Positions 44,632 to 58,200 are shown, numbered from the stretch's first letter. The stretch: 64,000 nt of DNA from Nannochloropsis oceanica (GCA_004519485.1 CP038135.1:993001-1057000), one strand, 5' to 3'. Numbers and translations are program-made. The notes: generated by a model not told the origin, from the letters alone.

Positions 44632-47600
44632 TCACATTATCGAGCAAAACATCCTTGACGGCGCGTGGGCCTTCTGTCCTCCCTCCTTCCCTGCCTCGCC
44701 CTCGTCCTCCCCCATTTCATCATCCTCCTCCAACTCGGCCTCCTCGGTCGCGTGGGCCTCGCGGACTTCATCTTCCAGAAGCAGGCTGATGTCGATCTTG
44801 GCCTCCGTGTGCTCAGTGCTGCAAGGACGGAGAGAGGGAGGAAGGGAAGGAGGGAGAGGTGGAAAAATTAATTTGCTTGACCTGAAGAGGATAAGAGGGT
44901 GGGAGGGAGGGAAGGAGGGAGGGAGAAAGGGAGGGGAAGCTTACCGCATGTCTTCGAGGGCCTGTCGGTGGAGCTGCCACTGCTCACTCATCTCCTTAAC
45001 CTTTGTGGTATTTTGATTTTGAAATTCATTTATTTAATGGTATGGGTGTCTCACGCCACACCTTCCTTTCCATCCCACGCCTGTCTTTCAAGTTATCCTC
45101 AAGATACAGCTTTCCCCCTCCTCTATTGTTTTCCCCCCTCCCTTCTCCCCCTCCGTCCAACCCTCCCTCACCTTCTCCCGCAAGGCGGCCATATCCGCCT
45201 GAATGGTGGGGCCGGCGTTAGTGTACTTCCGGGTAAGTTTCGCAAGCTCATCTTGGAGGGCAGCCTGGAAAGGGGGGAGGGAGGGAGGGAGGGAGAAGGA
45301 GGGAGGGGGGAAATGGGGAGGAGAGTTAGGGAAAGCAGAACAGGCATGAATGGAAACGAGAGGGAGGGAGAGAGGGAGGGAGGGAGGAAGGGAGGGAGGG
45401 AGGAAAAGAGGAGGAAGGACGGAAAATACCTTGTCGGCCTCGATGCTTTGCAGGACCTCATTCTTGCTTGCCGTGGCGGCGGAGAAAAGATTGTGCAGCG
45501 TGCGTCGGACCCGATAAAGCTTGCGGATACGCTGGCAGAGGGAGGCAGGGCAGTGGGAGGAGGGGTGGGAAAGAAGAAAGAATATGAATGTGAGCGCTTG
45601 CTTGTTTAGGGAGGGTGCATTCCCGTTCGCTCCCCCTCATTCACTTGCCTTCCTCCCCTCCCTCCCTCCTTCGTTCCCTCCCTCCCTCCCTCCCTCCCTC
45701 CCTCCCTCCCTCCCCCCATTCCTGACCTCGGTCCGGCGTTGCCTGAGCATGGGCTCTACCTGCTCCTGGAGTCGGGCAACGTGTTCCAGAACGAAGGAAA
45801 GGTAGGCGTCTGTGGAGGGAGGGGGGAGGAGGGAGGGAGGGGGGGGGGGAGGGGGGGAGAAAACGAGGGCAGGATGGGTGAGAGAACGAGAAAGAAGACT
45901 TCTGAATAGCCACAACTGAGCCTTCCCCCCTCCCTCCTTCCCTCCCTCCCCTCCCTCCTCACCCAGCCGACAGTCGATCGTGCTGTACAGTGCCTGTAGC
46001 TCCTGCAGATTTTCCAGGTGCTTCTTGGAGGCCTCCAACGAGAGGTGGGCGTCCTAGAGAGGGAGGGAAGGATGGCAAGTTAGGAGCTGAGCAAACACTG
46101 CCATATCAGCTGATCTATGCATCTTCCATCCTCCCTTCCCTCCCTCCCTCCTCCTCACCTCGCCGGCATCGAAGCCTTCCCCTAGCCTCGCCCGCAGCTC
46201 CTCGTCAAAATTAAACTCCCCTTCCAGGAGGGTACGGAGGGAGGCCCTCTCTTCATGGAGCCGGGTGTCATTTTCCTCTACTTCCGCCGCCTTGGACTCC
46301 ACCTGGTGGAAGAGGGAGGAAGGGAGGGAGGGAGGGAGGGAGGGAGGGAAAGGGGGAGGGGTCAGTTTCTTCATGGTCAGACTGTAGGTACGCCTTCACT
46401 TGCAAGCGCATGTGCTGCTGCTCTTCTCCCCCACCTTTTCCCAGCAGCCTGTGATTCACCAGGTCAGAAAGGGAGGAAGAGAGGGAGGAGAGGAAGAATT
46501 TCACAGGGAGGGAGGGAGAGAAATAGGAAAGGACATACTTGCTCATCGTAGTGCATCTGTCGGTTCTTGATCTCCTCCTTGTAATCCTGGGCCCTGTCAA
46601 CGGATGAATGAATAATCAAAGGGGTGAATGAAAAAATAAAGGGATGAATAAAAAAACAAATAAAATAATTTATGAAGAATATATGTAAGGCCGCATCACC
46701 CTCCTCCTCTCCTTCTTCCTTCCCTCCCTTACCGCCTCTCCACGCTCTCCACCGCTTTTCGGAAGGCCGCCCCATCTTCCCTCTCTTCTTTCGCGCATTT
46801 TTTGACCAGCTCCATTCTCTGGATGCATCGACGAAACCGGCCCTCTTCGTCCTCCCGTCCCCCCCCTCCGTCCTCGCCCTCCTCCTCGTCCTCGTCCCCT
46901 GGAGGAGGGCGGGAGGGGTGGAGAATGTCCATGAAGAATGCAGGAGGCATGTGGTTCCGGGAGAAGGGGGGTTCCAAGGCAGCGACGTTGAGGCAAAAGT
47001 CCGTTACTTCGTTGATGACACCCCTGGAGGGAGGGACGGTGGGAAAGAGGGAGGGAGGGAGGGAGGGCAGGAAAGAAGGAGACACGGTCAGCTTCCATGC
47101 GGACGGTGCAATCACCTTCTTCCTTCTTCCTCTCTGTTTCCTTTCCTCCCTTTCCTCCTCCCTCCCTCCCTTCCTACCCATCATCGAGCTTCTGCAGCAC
47201 GCTCGTAATGCTCTCGGCCACTGCCTCGGGGAAGACAAGCTGCACTCCCGCCTCCTCCTCCTCCCCCTCTCCCTCGTCCTCGTTCCCCCTCCCGCCCTGG
47301 TACCTCATGCAGGCGGCGGCGGCATTCACGGCGTCCAACGCGGACTCCACTTCAGCCGGGTTGATTTCTGGAGGGAGGGAGGGGGGAAGGGAGGCAAGGA
47401 GGGAGGGAGGGGTAAAGGGGAGGAAAGGATGGAGGAGCATAAGAAAATATGCGGTGGCAGGTTCTACAGAATTCTTGGTAGATTCGGAGACGGAGGAAAG
47501 AGAAAAGGAAAAGTCAGGCAGCCGGAAACGAAAATAAGGAGGGAAAGAGAAGTAAAGAAAATAGAAGTAACAGGGGGAGAGAGGCGGCGGACAAAGAACC

Positions 47601-48283
47601 AATCACGGCGGGGCGCGGGCTTATTGACTCACCCTGCTCATCCATCATCATACGCAGCGAGCGTACCCCTCCCCCCCCTCCTCCTCCTCGCCCTCCTCCT
47701 CGCCCGATCCTTGTGCCCATGATGGCCGTCATCTTGGGACTCGGGCTCTGAGTCGCTAAGCTCTCAAACTCCTCCTCCTCGTCCTCCCCCTCCTCCTCCA
47801 CCTCCTCCTCTTCCTCCACCTCCACCTCCTTCTTCTCCTCTTCCTCTTCCTCCTCCTCCACCACCACCCTCCTCCCCTTCCTCTCCCCCTTCTTCCCCTC
47901 TCCCCTCTCCCCTTCTCTCTTCCCCTTCCTCGAGGGCATGAACGACAACGACCGCCGGGAGGAGGTCGAGGACGCAAGGGAGGACGAGGGGGAGGAAGGG
48001 GAAGCACCAACAGAGGAAGAGGGAGTGTGAGGGCTCCCTATCCTGCTGAGTGTATTACGAAGAGCAGTAGCAGCAGCAGCAGCGGCCTTCCTCGCCCCCC
48101 TTCTCCCTGACGTTGAGGAGGAAGCGACCGAGGAAGGGGTCGGCGAGTGCATATTACTTCCCTTCCCAACCCCATCTCCTCCCCTTCCTCCGTCCTCCTC
48201 CTCCTCTTCCTCCTCATCGTAATATTCGCTCTTGATGGAGGGGGTGATGCTCTTTCCCACATTAAAAGTAGCGGGGGAAGCGT
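44632..48283 (-). CDS. coiled-coil protein with C-terminal CaaX box (CSIM)
   Basis: Resolved exons: 48283-47633, 47367-47178, 47023-46733, 46593-46539, 46302-46159, 46053-45963, 45809-45727, 45531-45430, 45264-45172, 45000-44945, 44818-44632; one short exon near 46385-46445 is not resolved. Other junctions agree in phase. The N-terminal third is Ser/Glu/Lys-rich and disordered. A small domain follows (INEVTDFCLNVAALEPPF), then helical segments with heptad-like pattern (LENLQELQALYSTID, FVLEHVARLQEQVEPMLRQR, LHNLFSAATASKNEVLQSIE, LQDELAKLTRKY). The C-terminus is acidic and ends CSIM before TGA, a CaaX box whose terminal Met favours farnesyltransferase. So the protein should be prenylated and membrane-attached, with carboxyl processing at the ER or nuclear envelope. 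Human prelamin A ends in the same four residues, but no lamin tail fold or rod is recognised. The true start may lie in an upstream exon near 48952-48786. Family unknown. Confidence 0.68.
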
Positions 48284-48299
48284 ATGTCAGCTATGTATA

Positions 48300-49857
48300 A
48301 GTGGTAGAGGGAGGGAGGAAGGGAGGGTGGGAGGATTGGACAAAGGGTACCGAGAGTGCAGGCATTCTGGAGCAAAATCACCGAAAATAAGAACAGAAGC
48401 AGTAGTGTATCACCGGTAGAGGCCGATGAAGATATGATAGGTATACACAAAGAACGTAAGAGGATAAATGAGAGACAGACAGAGACACTGACACAGACAC
48501 TGATACAGACGTAAATCGCACTGTACAGACGCACGTACATCAACAAGTGGCTCCTGTTCATTCACACTCGAGACCGAATCGGCCTCCTCACGTTCCCATA
48601 AGGGCGGGCTCTCCAGCAGCTTTGTCTGTTGGTTGCGGGATGGGGGTTAAGTTACACGCCTGGCCTAGGAAGGAAGCCAAACTAACTCTCCTCCTCACGT
48701 CTAGACAGGTAAATAGCCTCTTTATTAAGCCTTTCATATTCCTGCCTCCATTTTCCTGCTCAATCTCTCTTTCTGTAGCCCTCGCGAGCACCGCACCACG
48801 CTAGACGTCAGGAGGATGCTTCGGAGATTTCTCCTCCGTCTTTCCACACTCTCTTTCCCCTCCTTCTCACGAACCTCTTTGTTGGTGCTGGCACGGGTAC
48901 GGGTGGTGCGGCCTCGTGCCGTGCTGCTGGTGGCGGCCTTGGCCTTTGGCATGCTTGTGGTAAAGTTGGTGGTACTGGCGGTGTGGGGTTCGTTTCGGCC
49001 TGTGAGTGAAGAGAATGAAGCGAGCCCATGAGGATGCGTGAAGACAATGACGACGCAAATTTTGTGGCCATAGGACAGCAGTCGTCATGGATCTGGACTT
49101 AGACTCGGAACTTTGCGGCGTTGGTGGGCGAGCTGTAATTTTGCTGTTCCTGCTGCTCTACCAACGACCAGGGGCAGGCAGGGTAGTGGCAGGGTGGTGG
49201 TGGTGATGATGGCGATGGTGATGAGTACGAGAGAGGCTGAAGAAAAAGACTGAACTCAATGCGCAGTGGCTGCATGTGAGCTTTTTACACACGCAATTTT
49301 TATAAGTTGATGGGTAGTGAGGCTTGTGTGGTTGTGTATATCATCAACGTTGCTGTAGCGAGTGTTCAAAAATCGAAAGGGCGACAAGGGCGCGAGAGGC
49401 ACTTGGGCGCCGCTTCCCGTCATGTCTCGTCTCTTTTCAGGCGCATTTAAGGCATCCTGACTGCACGCAAGATTAATATTATCCCCTGTCAAATGAAACG
49501 CTGCAGGCCACCCTTTTCAGTCTGTCTGAGAGTATAATTGTGTAGCTGGGAGGGTAAAATTAGATGCGGCAAGTTGTCAGGGAAGCCGCAGAGAGTGTTT
49601 GCCTGACTTGCTTGCTTCCCATTCGCACATGGCCACCACTTCCCAGTACTACCACACGCATAACATAGTTGTGATCGTACATCTTATTTAAGCGGTGTTG
49701 GCTATCTACGCCCATGGCGAAAGGAGGCGCTTCTCATCCTGCGCCGCACTCGAGCATCATCCAATCCTCACACGAGTGGTATCATGTGACCATAGTCCCT
49801 TTTCCCATACGAGACCCACCAACGCTGAGCACGCATACACGGACAGACACGGCCTAG
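48300..49857. other. mostly intergenic; possible first exon of the CSIM gene
   Basis: A minus-strand frame at 48952-48786 (MPKAKAATSSTARGRTTRTR and onward, very basic) has a GTGCGG donor whose phase fits the acceptor before 48283. A plus-strand 71-codon hydrophobic frame (48816-49031) overlaps it antisense. Neither is certain. The rest shows nothing recognisable. Confidence 0.3.
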
Positions 49858-51281
49858 ATGATGGAGCCCCTAGCTACGCCGTCAACCTCCGCCTCCTCGT
49901 CTTTCGGCTCCTCCTCTTCCTCTTCTCGGCCTGCCCTCCTCTTGTCTCTCTTCAGCCTCACGGTCGCCTCTTCCTCAAGCACCCAACAATATGTCTACTC
50001 AGCCACCGTTCTGCCCTCTCAATCACCATTACCAGAAGACAAGGCCACTCCTCACTCCCCCATCCCCCTCCTCGGCCGCCACCAGTGCCACCACCTCTCC
50101 GCACGCAGCCACGTTGGGAAAGGGTCACCATCCTCTTCCTCTTCTTCCTCTTCCTCCTCCGCCTCCCTCTGCTCCATGCTAACGCGTCGCGGTGGCAGCA
50201 GCACCAGCACTATCCACCATCCCTCCCCCTCATCCCCTCTTCGGAATCGCACCGCAGAATGGGAGGAGGACGCGGCGTGGCTTACCAATCAAGTTTTGAT
50301 CTATCAAGCACACCTTGCCTTGTCCTCGGAGGCGCTGGGCAAGCGGCACGCAGTGGTAGGGCCCACACCCTTCGACTACGGATTTAAGCATGAGGAGAAG
50401 TACAGGTAGGTTTGTGAATGGCTGTCGTGGTGGTCGTCGAAAGGGGTTGATATTTTAGCTGCTTGTGATGGTTATGAGGGTTGAGGGAGTGGGCTGGTCG
50501 TATGTAGTGCTTGCGAGCCTGTCATTCCCTTATTCTAATGTTTCATGCCATTGGGAACATTTTTCGCTTGGAACGCATTAAATAAATCTCCTTTTGCTCT
50601 AACATTTTTCTCCCTCCTTTCCTTTTTCCCTCCCTTTCCTCCCTTCCCTCCCCCAGGCCCCCTTTGGAGATCGCGCAAGCCTCTCCCTCCCAGCCTTACG
50701 ACTGCCGGATCCACGGCGAGGTCGAAGTGGGGGCCAAGCTTGTCGCCCCCTGCTTGTGTCGAGGGACTGGAAAGTGGATGTGGTTCGCCGATATGAACAG
50801 ACGGCGTCGGCGGGACCCAGTATCCAGCCGGGTATGTGGGACTTGCCACGCACGCATCGACTATCAGGCGTATCAACAATTTGGTTCATCCCTAACGAAG
50901 CTCGTTTCCTGGCCCCTTGATCACGCACCGGCCTTTCGCGGTGTGCTCTTGGCCGTAATCCTCTCTTCCTCGTTCTTCCTCTTCCTTGACCCAGTCTCAG
51001 TCCTGGTTATTCGTTTACTGACATCCTCATTGTTCTGGCGACAACACTCCCTATGGGCACGCGTGGTATATGGCCCTTTGCCTCTGAAGATTGTGATGTA
51101 CAAGTATGTTGGGCAACTGCTTTGGTCCTACTTTTTGAAGATGGAGGATGCGGTGAGAGAGACCCTGGCGGAAGCGGAAAGTGTGTTATTGGAGAGAGCG
51201 CTGCCTGTCACGGTTGGGGAGGAGTACTCAGCAGGAGAAGGCGAAGGGGAAGCAGGAGATGGAGCAGAGGAAGAGGATTAG
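49858..51281 (+). CDS. membrane protein with degenerate RING-CH-like cluster
   Basis: Two exons, 49858-50405 and 50657-51281, join in phase to give 390 residues (a second in-frame ATG directly follows the first). The first 150 residues are Ser/Pro-rich with one hydrophobic stretch (PALLLSLFSLTVA). Exon 2 carries YDCRIHGEVEVGAKLVAPCL followed by CRGTGKWMWFADMNRRRRR and CGTCHARIDYQ. This matches the layout of RING-CH (MARCH) fingers, where CxCxGtxKWVHxxCLxxW is typical, but the His and Cys of HxxC are Trp and Asp here, and the first pair is CxxH. One or two membrane spans follow (GVLLAVILSSSFFLFLDPVSV). A MARCH-family E3 ligase relative that has lost ligands, or a new zinc fold, is possible. 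The tail is acidic. Confidence 0.65.
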
Positions 51282-52256
51282 TTTTGCTCAGTAAGGGAGT
51301 AGAAAAAAAAGAAATATTCTTATAAACTTTTCAATTGTTCATGCTATAGGTAGGCTTTGGTCGATTTACCGGGCCTGTGTCGAGCATTTCGGGACGCTCA
51401 AGTCAAGTTGCTTTTTACATTTTAATTTGTGCACCCTCATCAAAAACATGCATGTGTGGAATGGCAGGGATGAGCGTGGAGGTGTGAGGGGGAGGGGGGA
51501 GAGAATCGGAAACTCGAGGGTTTGACAGGCTGTAGGCAGCTCAGTAGTAGAAGAGAAGAAGTTTGTAATGCTGGCGAATCGTCATTGTTTCCTACCATTT
51601 ATTGCATTTCAAACTAAACATGGGTCGATGGACCACTGCTTGTCCTGTTTCATTTCGCTTTGTTCCATGCTTCGCGCACTCCCCCATACTTTTCAAATTC
51701 GAACCTCAACGGCTGGGAATATATATAAGCATAGACGTCATCTGCATTCCCTCCCTTCGCTCTCTCGATCTGGGCCTGCCATCCCCTCCCTTCGGGCGAC
51801 ATTGGCCACAACACACGATAACATTAACCCACTGGGGGTGCATAACTGGATTGGGCCGACGGAGGATAGATGGGTCATATTGTGGCACCTGTCTTCTTCG
51901 CGTCCCTCTCGTCCTGTCTTCCTCCCTTGGAAAACGACGAGCTACTCGATTGAGAAGAAGAAAGGACGACGGAAGATCAAAACAGAGACTACTCGGGGGC
52001 GTGTGCAGCTATGACCGGCCACATCCTCCCTCACTGGTCCTAATTTGTCTGTGTTTTCTAAGTGCACACTCTCGTCTCACTTTAATTATCCATTCCGCAT
52101 CTCAGCCCTTCCGGCCCACAACCACAGACGAAAAAGGAAGACCCCCCCCCAGTGCAGAATTTGTTAGTTTCCTCACTTCCACTCCTCCTCCTTTGTGCCA
52201 AGGAAAAGGAGGCATCGGCAACGACCACCATATTGCCAATCGAGGGCTTCTCTCCC
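51282..52256. other. intergenic
   Basis: 3' flank of the RING-CH-like gene and promoter region of the large surface-protein gene. Nothing else recognised. Confidence 0.45.
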
Positions 52257-55200
52257 ATGGCCTGCCACCCTGCAGCCCGCGGGCAGGCGTCCACCCGTCG
52301 GGCGCTCAGCATTTGCTGGCCACTGCTGCTCCTGGGGCTAGGCCTAATGAATATGCTGCTCGTGAAACCCACACACGCTCATTCAGGATATTTGCAAAAC
52401 CGGGCAGCGGCACATATCGACGCGGACGGAGCCTTTAGGTACGTGTGCGAAGGGGGGACAGGAGAAAGAGAGGGAAAGATAAGCAGGAGGAAGGGAGATG
52501 CAAGGAGAGTGTGTACAGCATCAAGAAATCATTACATGCAGCGAATGAGGTGCAGAGCGAGTGAAAGGACGGATGACTATGGGTGCATGCATGCTTTTCA
52601 ATGTTGCGAGAGCAAAATGGAGGGAGGAGGGGAGAGATGAAGGGGAGGGGGAGATTGCGTGACAGATTTTAGTATTTTAGTATTAAGTGTATCCTAGGAA
52701 TACAAGAAATATATGCTCTGATTCGTGTCGTACCTATACTCACGGCTCCTTTCTCCCCCTATTCCTGCCTTCCCTTCCACAGGATCATCCCAGGCAACAA
52801 GCAAGAGGTTGCAGAACCCCTTGCTCCTGCAGCCCCCGCGGCCCAGGCTGAAGCTCCTGCTGCTCCTGCGCCTCCTGCTCCTCCTGTGGACGCCGACGGG
52901 GTAGCCCCTGACCCTCCTGCTGATGAGGCGGCCCCTGCCCCTAGGGGAGCTGCTGAAGCTCCTGAGGCTGATGGTGGGGTCGAGGAGGGTCTTGCCCCTG
53001 CTGCTCCTGCTGCTCCTGAAGCGCCTGCTGCTCCTGCTGCTCCTGCTGCTCCTGCTGCTCCTGCTGCTCCTGCTGCACCTGCTGCTCCCAAGGTGCCTGC
53101 AGCTCCCAAGGCGCCTGCTGCACCTGCTGCTCCCAAGGTGCCTGCTGCTCCTGCTGCTCCTGGTGTACCTGCTGCTCCTAAGGCGCCTCCTGCTCCTGCT
53201 GCTCCTGCGCCTCCTGCTCCTCCTGTGGACGCCGACGGGGTAGCCCCTGACCCTCCTGCTGATGAGGCGGCCCCTGCCCCTAGGGGAGCTGCTGAAGCTC
53301 CTGAGGCTGATGGTGGGGTCGAGGAGGGTCTTGCCCCTGCTGCTCCTGCTGCTCCTGAAGCGCCTGCTGCTCCTGCTGCTCCTGCTGCTCCTGCTGCTCC
53401 TGCTGCACCTGCTGCTCCCAAGGTGCCTGCAGCTCCCAAGGCGCCTGCTGCACCTGCTGCTCCTAAGGTGCCTGCTGCTCCTGCTGCTCCTGGTGTACCT
53501 GCTGCTCCTAAGGCGCCTCCTGCTCCTGCTGCTCCTGCGCCTCCTGCTCCTCCTGTGGACGCCGACGGGGTAGCCCCTGACCCTCCTGCTGATGAGGCGG
53601 TCCCTGCCCCTAGGGGAGCTGCTGAAGCTCCTGAGGCTGATGGTGGGGTCGAGGAGGGTCTTGCCCCTGCTGCTCCTGCTGCTCCTGAGGCGCCCGCTGC
53701 TCCTGCTGCTCCCAAGGTACCTGCTGCACCCAAGGCGCCTGCTGCTCCTGCTGCTCCTGCTGTACCTGCTGCTCCGGCAGCTCCTGCAGTTGCGGGTGCG
53801 GGGAGAGCTACTGCTCCTAAGGCGCCTATCAAGAAGAAACCAGACGCTCCTAAGGTTCCCGTTGACATCGAGGTGGCTGATGACGGAGAGATGGCGGCGG
53901 ACGCTGGGGATGTCGAGGAAGATGCCGTTGTGCCTGGGGGTATTCCTGCTGCTCCTGCTGCTCCTGCTGCTCCCGCAGTTGCGGGCGCAGGGGGAGCTGT
54001 CGCTCCTAAGGCGCCTATCAAGAAAAAACCGGGGGCTCCCAAGGTGCCTGCTGACATCGAGGTGGCTGATGACGGAGAAGATGCGGTGGACGCTGAGGAC
54101 GATGTCACTGTGCGTAAAAAGAAGCCCACGAAGGTCACGAGCCCCAAAGGGCCTCCTGTTTACAACGCGGCGGCGGCAGGCCATTGGAAGGATGTGCCGG
54201 CTGTTGAGGTCACTGTCAGCTCCTATGAGGACGACGACGGGGCTTCCTGCTCTCTGGACTCAGACTCGCCCTCCTGCAATTTGCGTGCAGCCCTGACTTT
54301 CGTAGGAAACAGGAAAGGGACTATCTACCTGCCGACCGTGGAGGTGCACAAGCTGAAAAAGGGTCCTGTGATGGTGCCCATGTACGCGCATGTGACAATT
54401 ACGAGCGCGGGGACCTTCGCGCAAAAGAAGGCGGTGATCTATCATCGGGAATCCATGACTTTCGGGGGGGGAAATACCGGCCTTCTCATGGTGCCGATGA
54501 ACACCTCGCTGACATTAGATGCTGTGACCTTCAAGAACAATCCTCGTCGAGCTGTCTACGGGGATCGGGGCGCGAATATCACGATTCTAAATTGCGCCTT
54601 TGTCAACGGCACCTTCGATGGGGACGGGGCCGCGATTAGGGTGGATGCCGGGAACTTGCACGTTAAGCAGACACTGTTCTATAACAATACAGACTGGTCC
54701 AGCGGCGGAGCGGTCTACACCACGTACTCTAAGCTTACGATCGAAAGCACCAACTTTCTCAACAACTCAGCCACTTCCGGCGCAGCCTTGAAGACCTATC
54801 AGTCAAAAGTAAACATTTCGGGCTCCCACTTTTCGGGCGGGACGGCCTGGTCTGATGGGGGGGCAATGGAAATGGCGGAAAGCACTGGAAATGTGCATGA
54901 CTGCATTATGGAGTACAACACAGCGTCCTCAGGCGGATGTATGAAGCTGGTGGGGTCGAACATTACCTTTTCAGGGGTCGAATTTCGAAAAAACAGCTGT
55001 AGAAACACTGGTGCGGTGTTTGACGCTTATTTGAGTAATACCACGATTGCCCTTTGTGCATTTAGGAGGAACTGGGCGATGAATGTGGGAGGTTGTCTAA
55101 GCGGGTACCAGACCCAGTACAACACATATAATTCGACGTTCGAATTCAACAAGGCCGAGGCTGCAGGTGCCGTTATGTCCTTGCTCGAGGCTCAGCTGTT

Positions 55201-58200
55201 CGACTTTGGCTCCACCTTCCAGAATAACACGGCATTCATGGGCGGCGTTATCAATGTGGAGGAGGACGGATATGCGCATCTACGGGGCTCAATCCTCAAG
55301 GGCAACATAGCCACCGGCAACGGCGCGGCGGTGCGTATCAGCAAAGCTCATGCCTACCTGGAGGACGTCTACGCCATCAACAACACGGTGCTGGCCGAGG
55401 GGGGCGGAGCGGCCATCTTCGGGGAGGGCGGCTATCTGGACACCTACCTGGGCACCTTCACCAACCACACCTCCTACGCTGGCCCCGTTATCCACGTCAT
55501 TAATACCACCACCAAAGTGAATTCCACCATGTTTACCATGAATCAAGCGGCTACACAAGGCGGGGCGCTTTGGATTCAAAACTCCGAGTTCTCATCATGG
55601 AACACCACCTTTTATCGCAATCAGGCAAACAAGGGCGGTGCCGTCTTTATCCAGAATGAGCTGACAGTGGAGGATCTGGAGCGGCCCAAGTTTGCGGCTC
55701 GGCATATTCGTTTCGTGGAGTCGATGTTCCTGGAGAATGTAGCAACGGAAGCTGGGGGTGCGATTGAAATGAGTCTCGCTGAGAACGTGAGTACACTTAG
55801 TGGGGCTTTCATTCGGAACAACGCGACGGAGTTTGGGGGAGCAGTACACATGGAGTCATCCAACGCCACTTTTATCGGCACGCGCTTTGAATCGAATCGC
55901 GCGAAGTTCGGGGCGGCCGTGGAGACGTACGTTTCGGAGTTTCGTACCGTGGACTGTATGATCACAAAGAATGAGGCCTCGTGGGGTGGGGCACTGGAAT
56001 TTAAGGTGTCAATGTTCAAGTGCGGACGCTCGACATTCGAGAAGAATCAGGCCAAGTATGATGGCGGGGCGCTAAACTGTCAGAACTCGACAGTGGAGCT
56101 TGAGGACTGTCTGATCACGGGAAATATTGGGGAAAACAATGCGGGTGGATTTTGGCTGGAGTCTTCAAACATAACGGCAACGGATTCGCGGTTTGAGCAT
56201 AATGAGGCCAATGCGCGGGATGGTGGAGCTATCTTCAACTATGACACTGATGCCAAGTTTCGTGGCTGCTCGTTTAGCGACAACTCAGCACGTAGGGGCC
56301 CGGACCTGTACAATCACGGCGGCCTCGTTCAGGTGTTCTGCGCGCACATCGGCGAGATCTATAATAAGCCCAAGGTAGGCGGACACATCACACAGGACTG
56401 CTTCCCCTGCCCCAATGGCCAGTACGGCGACTACGCCAGCGCGGGTTCGTTGATATGTGAGACGGAATGCAAAGTCACCTCTAAGGCTATGGACTGCTAC
56501 ACCTGCCCGAACGAACTAGCCTGCGACGGGCAGCGTACCTGCAAGCCGGGTTATCGTGGGGAGCAGTGTATGGACTGCAAGGGCGGTTTCGTCAAGGTGG
56601 ATGGCCAGTGCCAGCCGATGGCGGCGATGGCGATTGCAGTCATTGCAAGCTTCTTCACCATGGGCGCCTTTATACTCTACCTGGTGCGTGGCCCCGTCCT
56701 GGACGCGAACCAGTTCACACGCGTCAAGATTGTCTGGTCCTTGCTGCAGCTCCTGGTGATGGTCGGTCTCATCCACAACGCCTTTGGCATCGCTGTGCCT
56801 TTCTTTCTGGGCTTGCTCAAGCCGCTGGCTATGTGGTTTGACATTGGAACTCTCGGCTCTATGGCCAAGCATTCCTTCGCCTGGGTCCACATCTGCAACC
56901 TCTTCTTTCCCATCCTCATCCTCATAGTGCTGATAAAGGCCCAAGCCATGCTTTATAAACGCAAAATGAACGCGCTTGAGCACGATGTCATAGATGCCTT
57001 AGTCTGGCTCAAGCATGAGCGGCGTATTGGGCAGTTCACCCTTTTGTTTGCCGAGCTGTCGTGGGCACCGATTCTCTACCAAGCCGCCAAGCCCTTCCAG
57101 TGTTTCGATACCGCTCACGGCTCTGCTCTTGTCTGGGAGCCGAGCGTGCAGTGTGGCGGGACTGCGGGTCAGTTTGTTCTGCGTGGACTGAGCATCATGG
57201 CTTTTGTGGTTGTGGGTGTGGTCTTCCCCATGGTGCTGCGGTACATTCTGGTTACCCTCAATCAGCAGGACCGTCTCAATCACCCGGCAACGCGAGAGAT
57301 CTACAAGGCCCTTTATGAGAGCTACGTCGAGGAACAGTAAGGAGGGGGTGAAGGCGGGGGGGGGGGGGGGGGGGAGTGAGCGAGCGAGGGAGGGAGGGAG
57401 GGAGGGAGGGAGAGGAAGGAAAAGGTGCACAGAAGATCGGATACTTTTAATCAATTTCTCGTCCTCTCTTCCTTCCTCCGTCCCCCCCCCCCCTCACACA
57501 GTATTTTCTTTGACCTGATCTTCCTCGGCGTCCGTGCTGCCCTTCTTCTCCCCCTTCTGACCGCACGCAACGGTTTCGTGCAGTCGATGGTGATGCTGTC
57601 CATGATGGGCCTTTACTACTTTTACTACCGCGGCAACAACCCTTTCATCCAGTTCGAGGATCAAGACGATGTCGAACACCCTAATCTGCACTACAGAGCT
57701 GAGGAATCCAAGGTATGTGTGTTGCGAGTACTCATCCTTTCCCTCCGTCCTGCCCTCGCTCCCTCGCACCTTCCCTTTCAACGTAGGAGTCCGAGTTATG
57801 CTCGCTGATTGATCCCTCCCTCCCTCCCTTCCTTCCTTCCTGCCTTTCCTCCCTTTTCCACTAGCGTAGAAGTGAAACTTCAACCCTGTCAACCGTTGCC
57901 CTCCCCTTCTCAATTTCACACAGCATGCTCACTTCCCCTGATCTCCTCGTCCTTCCCTTTTCCCCCCTCCCAGGTTGGCGTAATCACCTTCTGGCTGGTG
58001 GCCGCCGCCATCGGGACCAAGAGCGAGGATATGGTGGAAATCTGCGGATGGATGTTTGTCGTACTCAACATCATCGTGCTGGCCTTTGTCTTCCGCAATC
58101 TTGTCTTGGGCATCATGAATGTCAATAAGGAGCCGGTGCGTGCCCTCCCTCCTTCCCCCCCCTGCTCCCTCGCCCCCTCCCTCCTCCCACCCCTCCCTCT

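Noticed and set aside
43764-44789. 341-codon plus-strand frame
   Set aside because: Low-complexity Ser/Pro frame antisense to the CSIM exon; no domain.
51602-52438. 278-codon plus-strand frame
   Set aside because: It runs through intergenic DNA and then reads the signal-peptide exon of the large surface-protein gene in the wrong frame.
52694-54184. 496- and 462-codon minus-strand frames rich in Ser/Arg or Gly/Ala
   Set aside because: They are mirror frames of the Ala/Pro tandem repeat that is coding on the plus strand.
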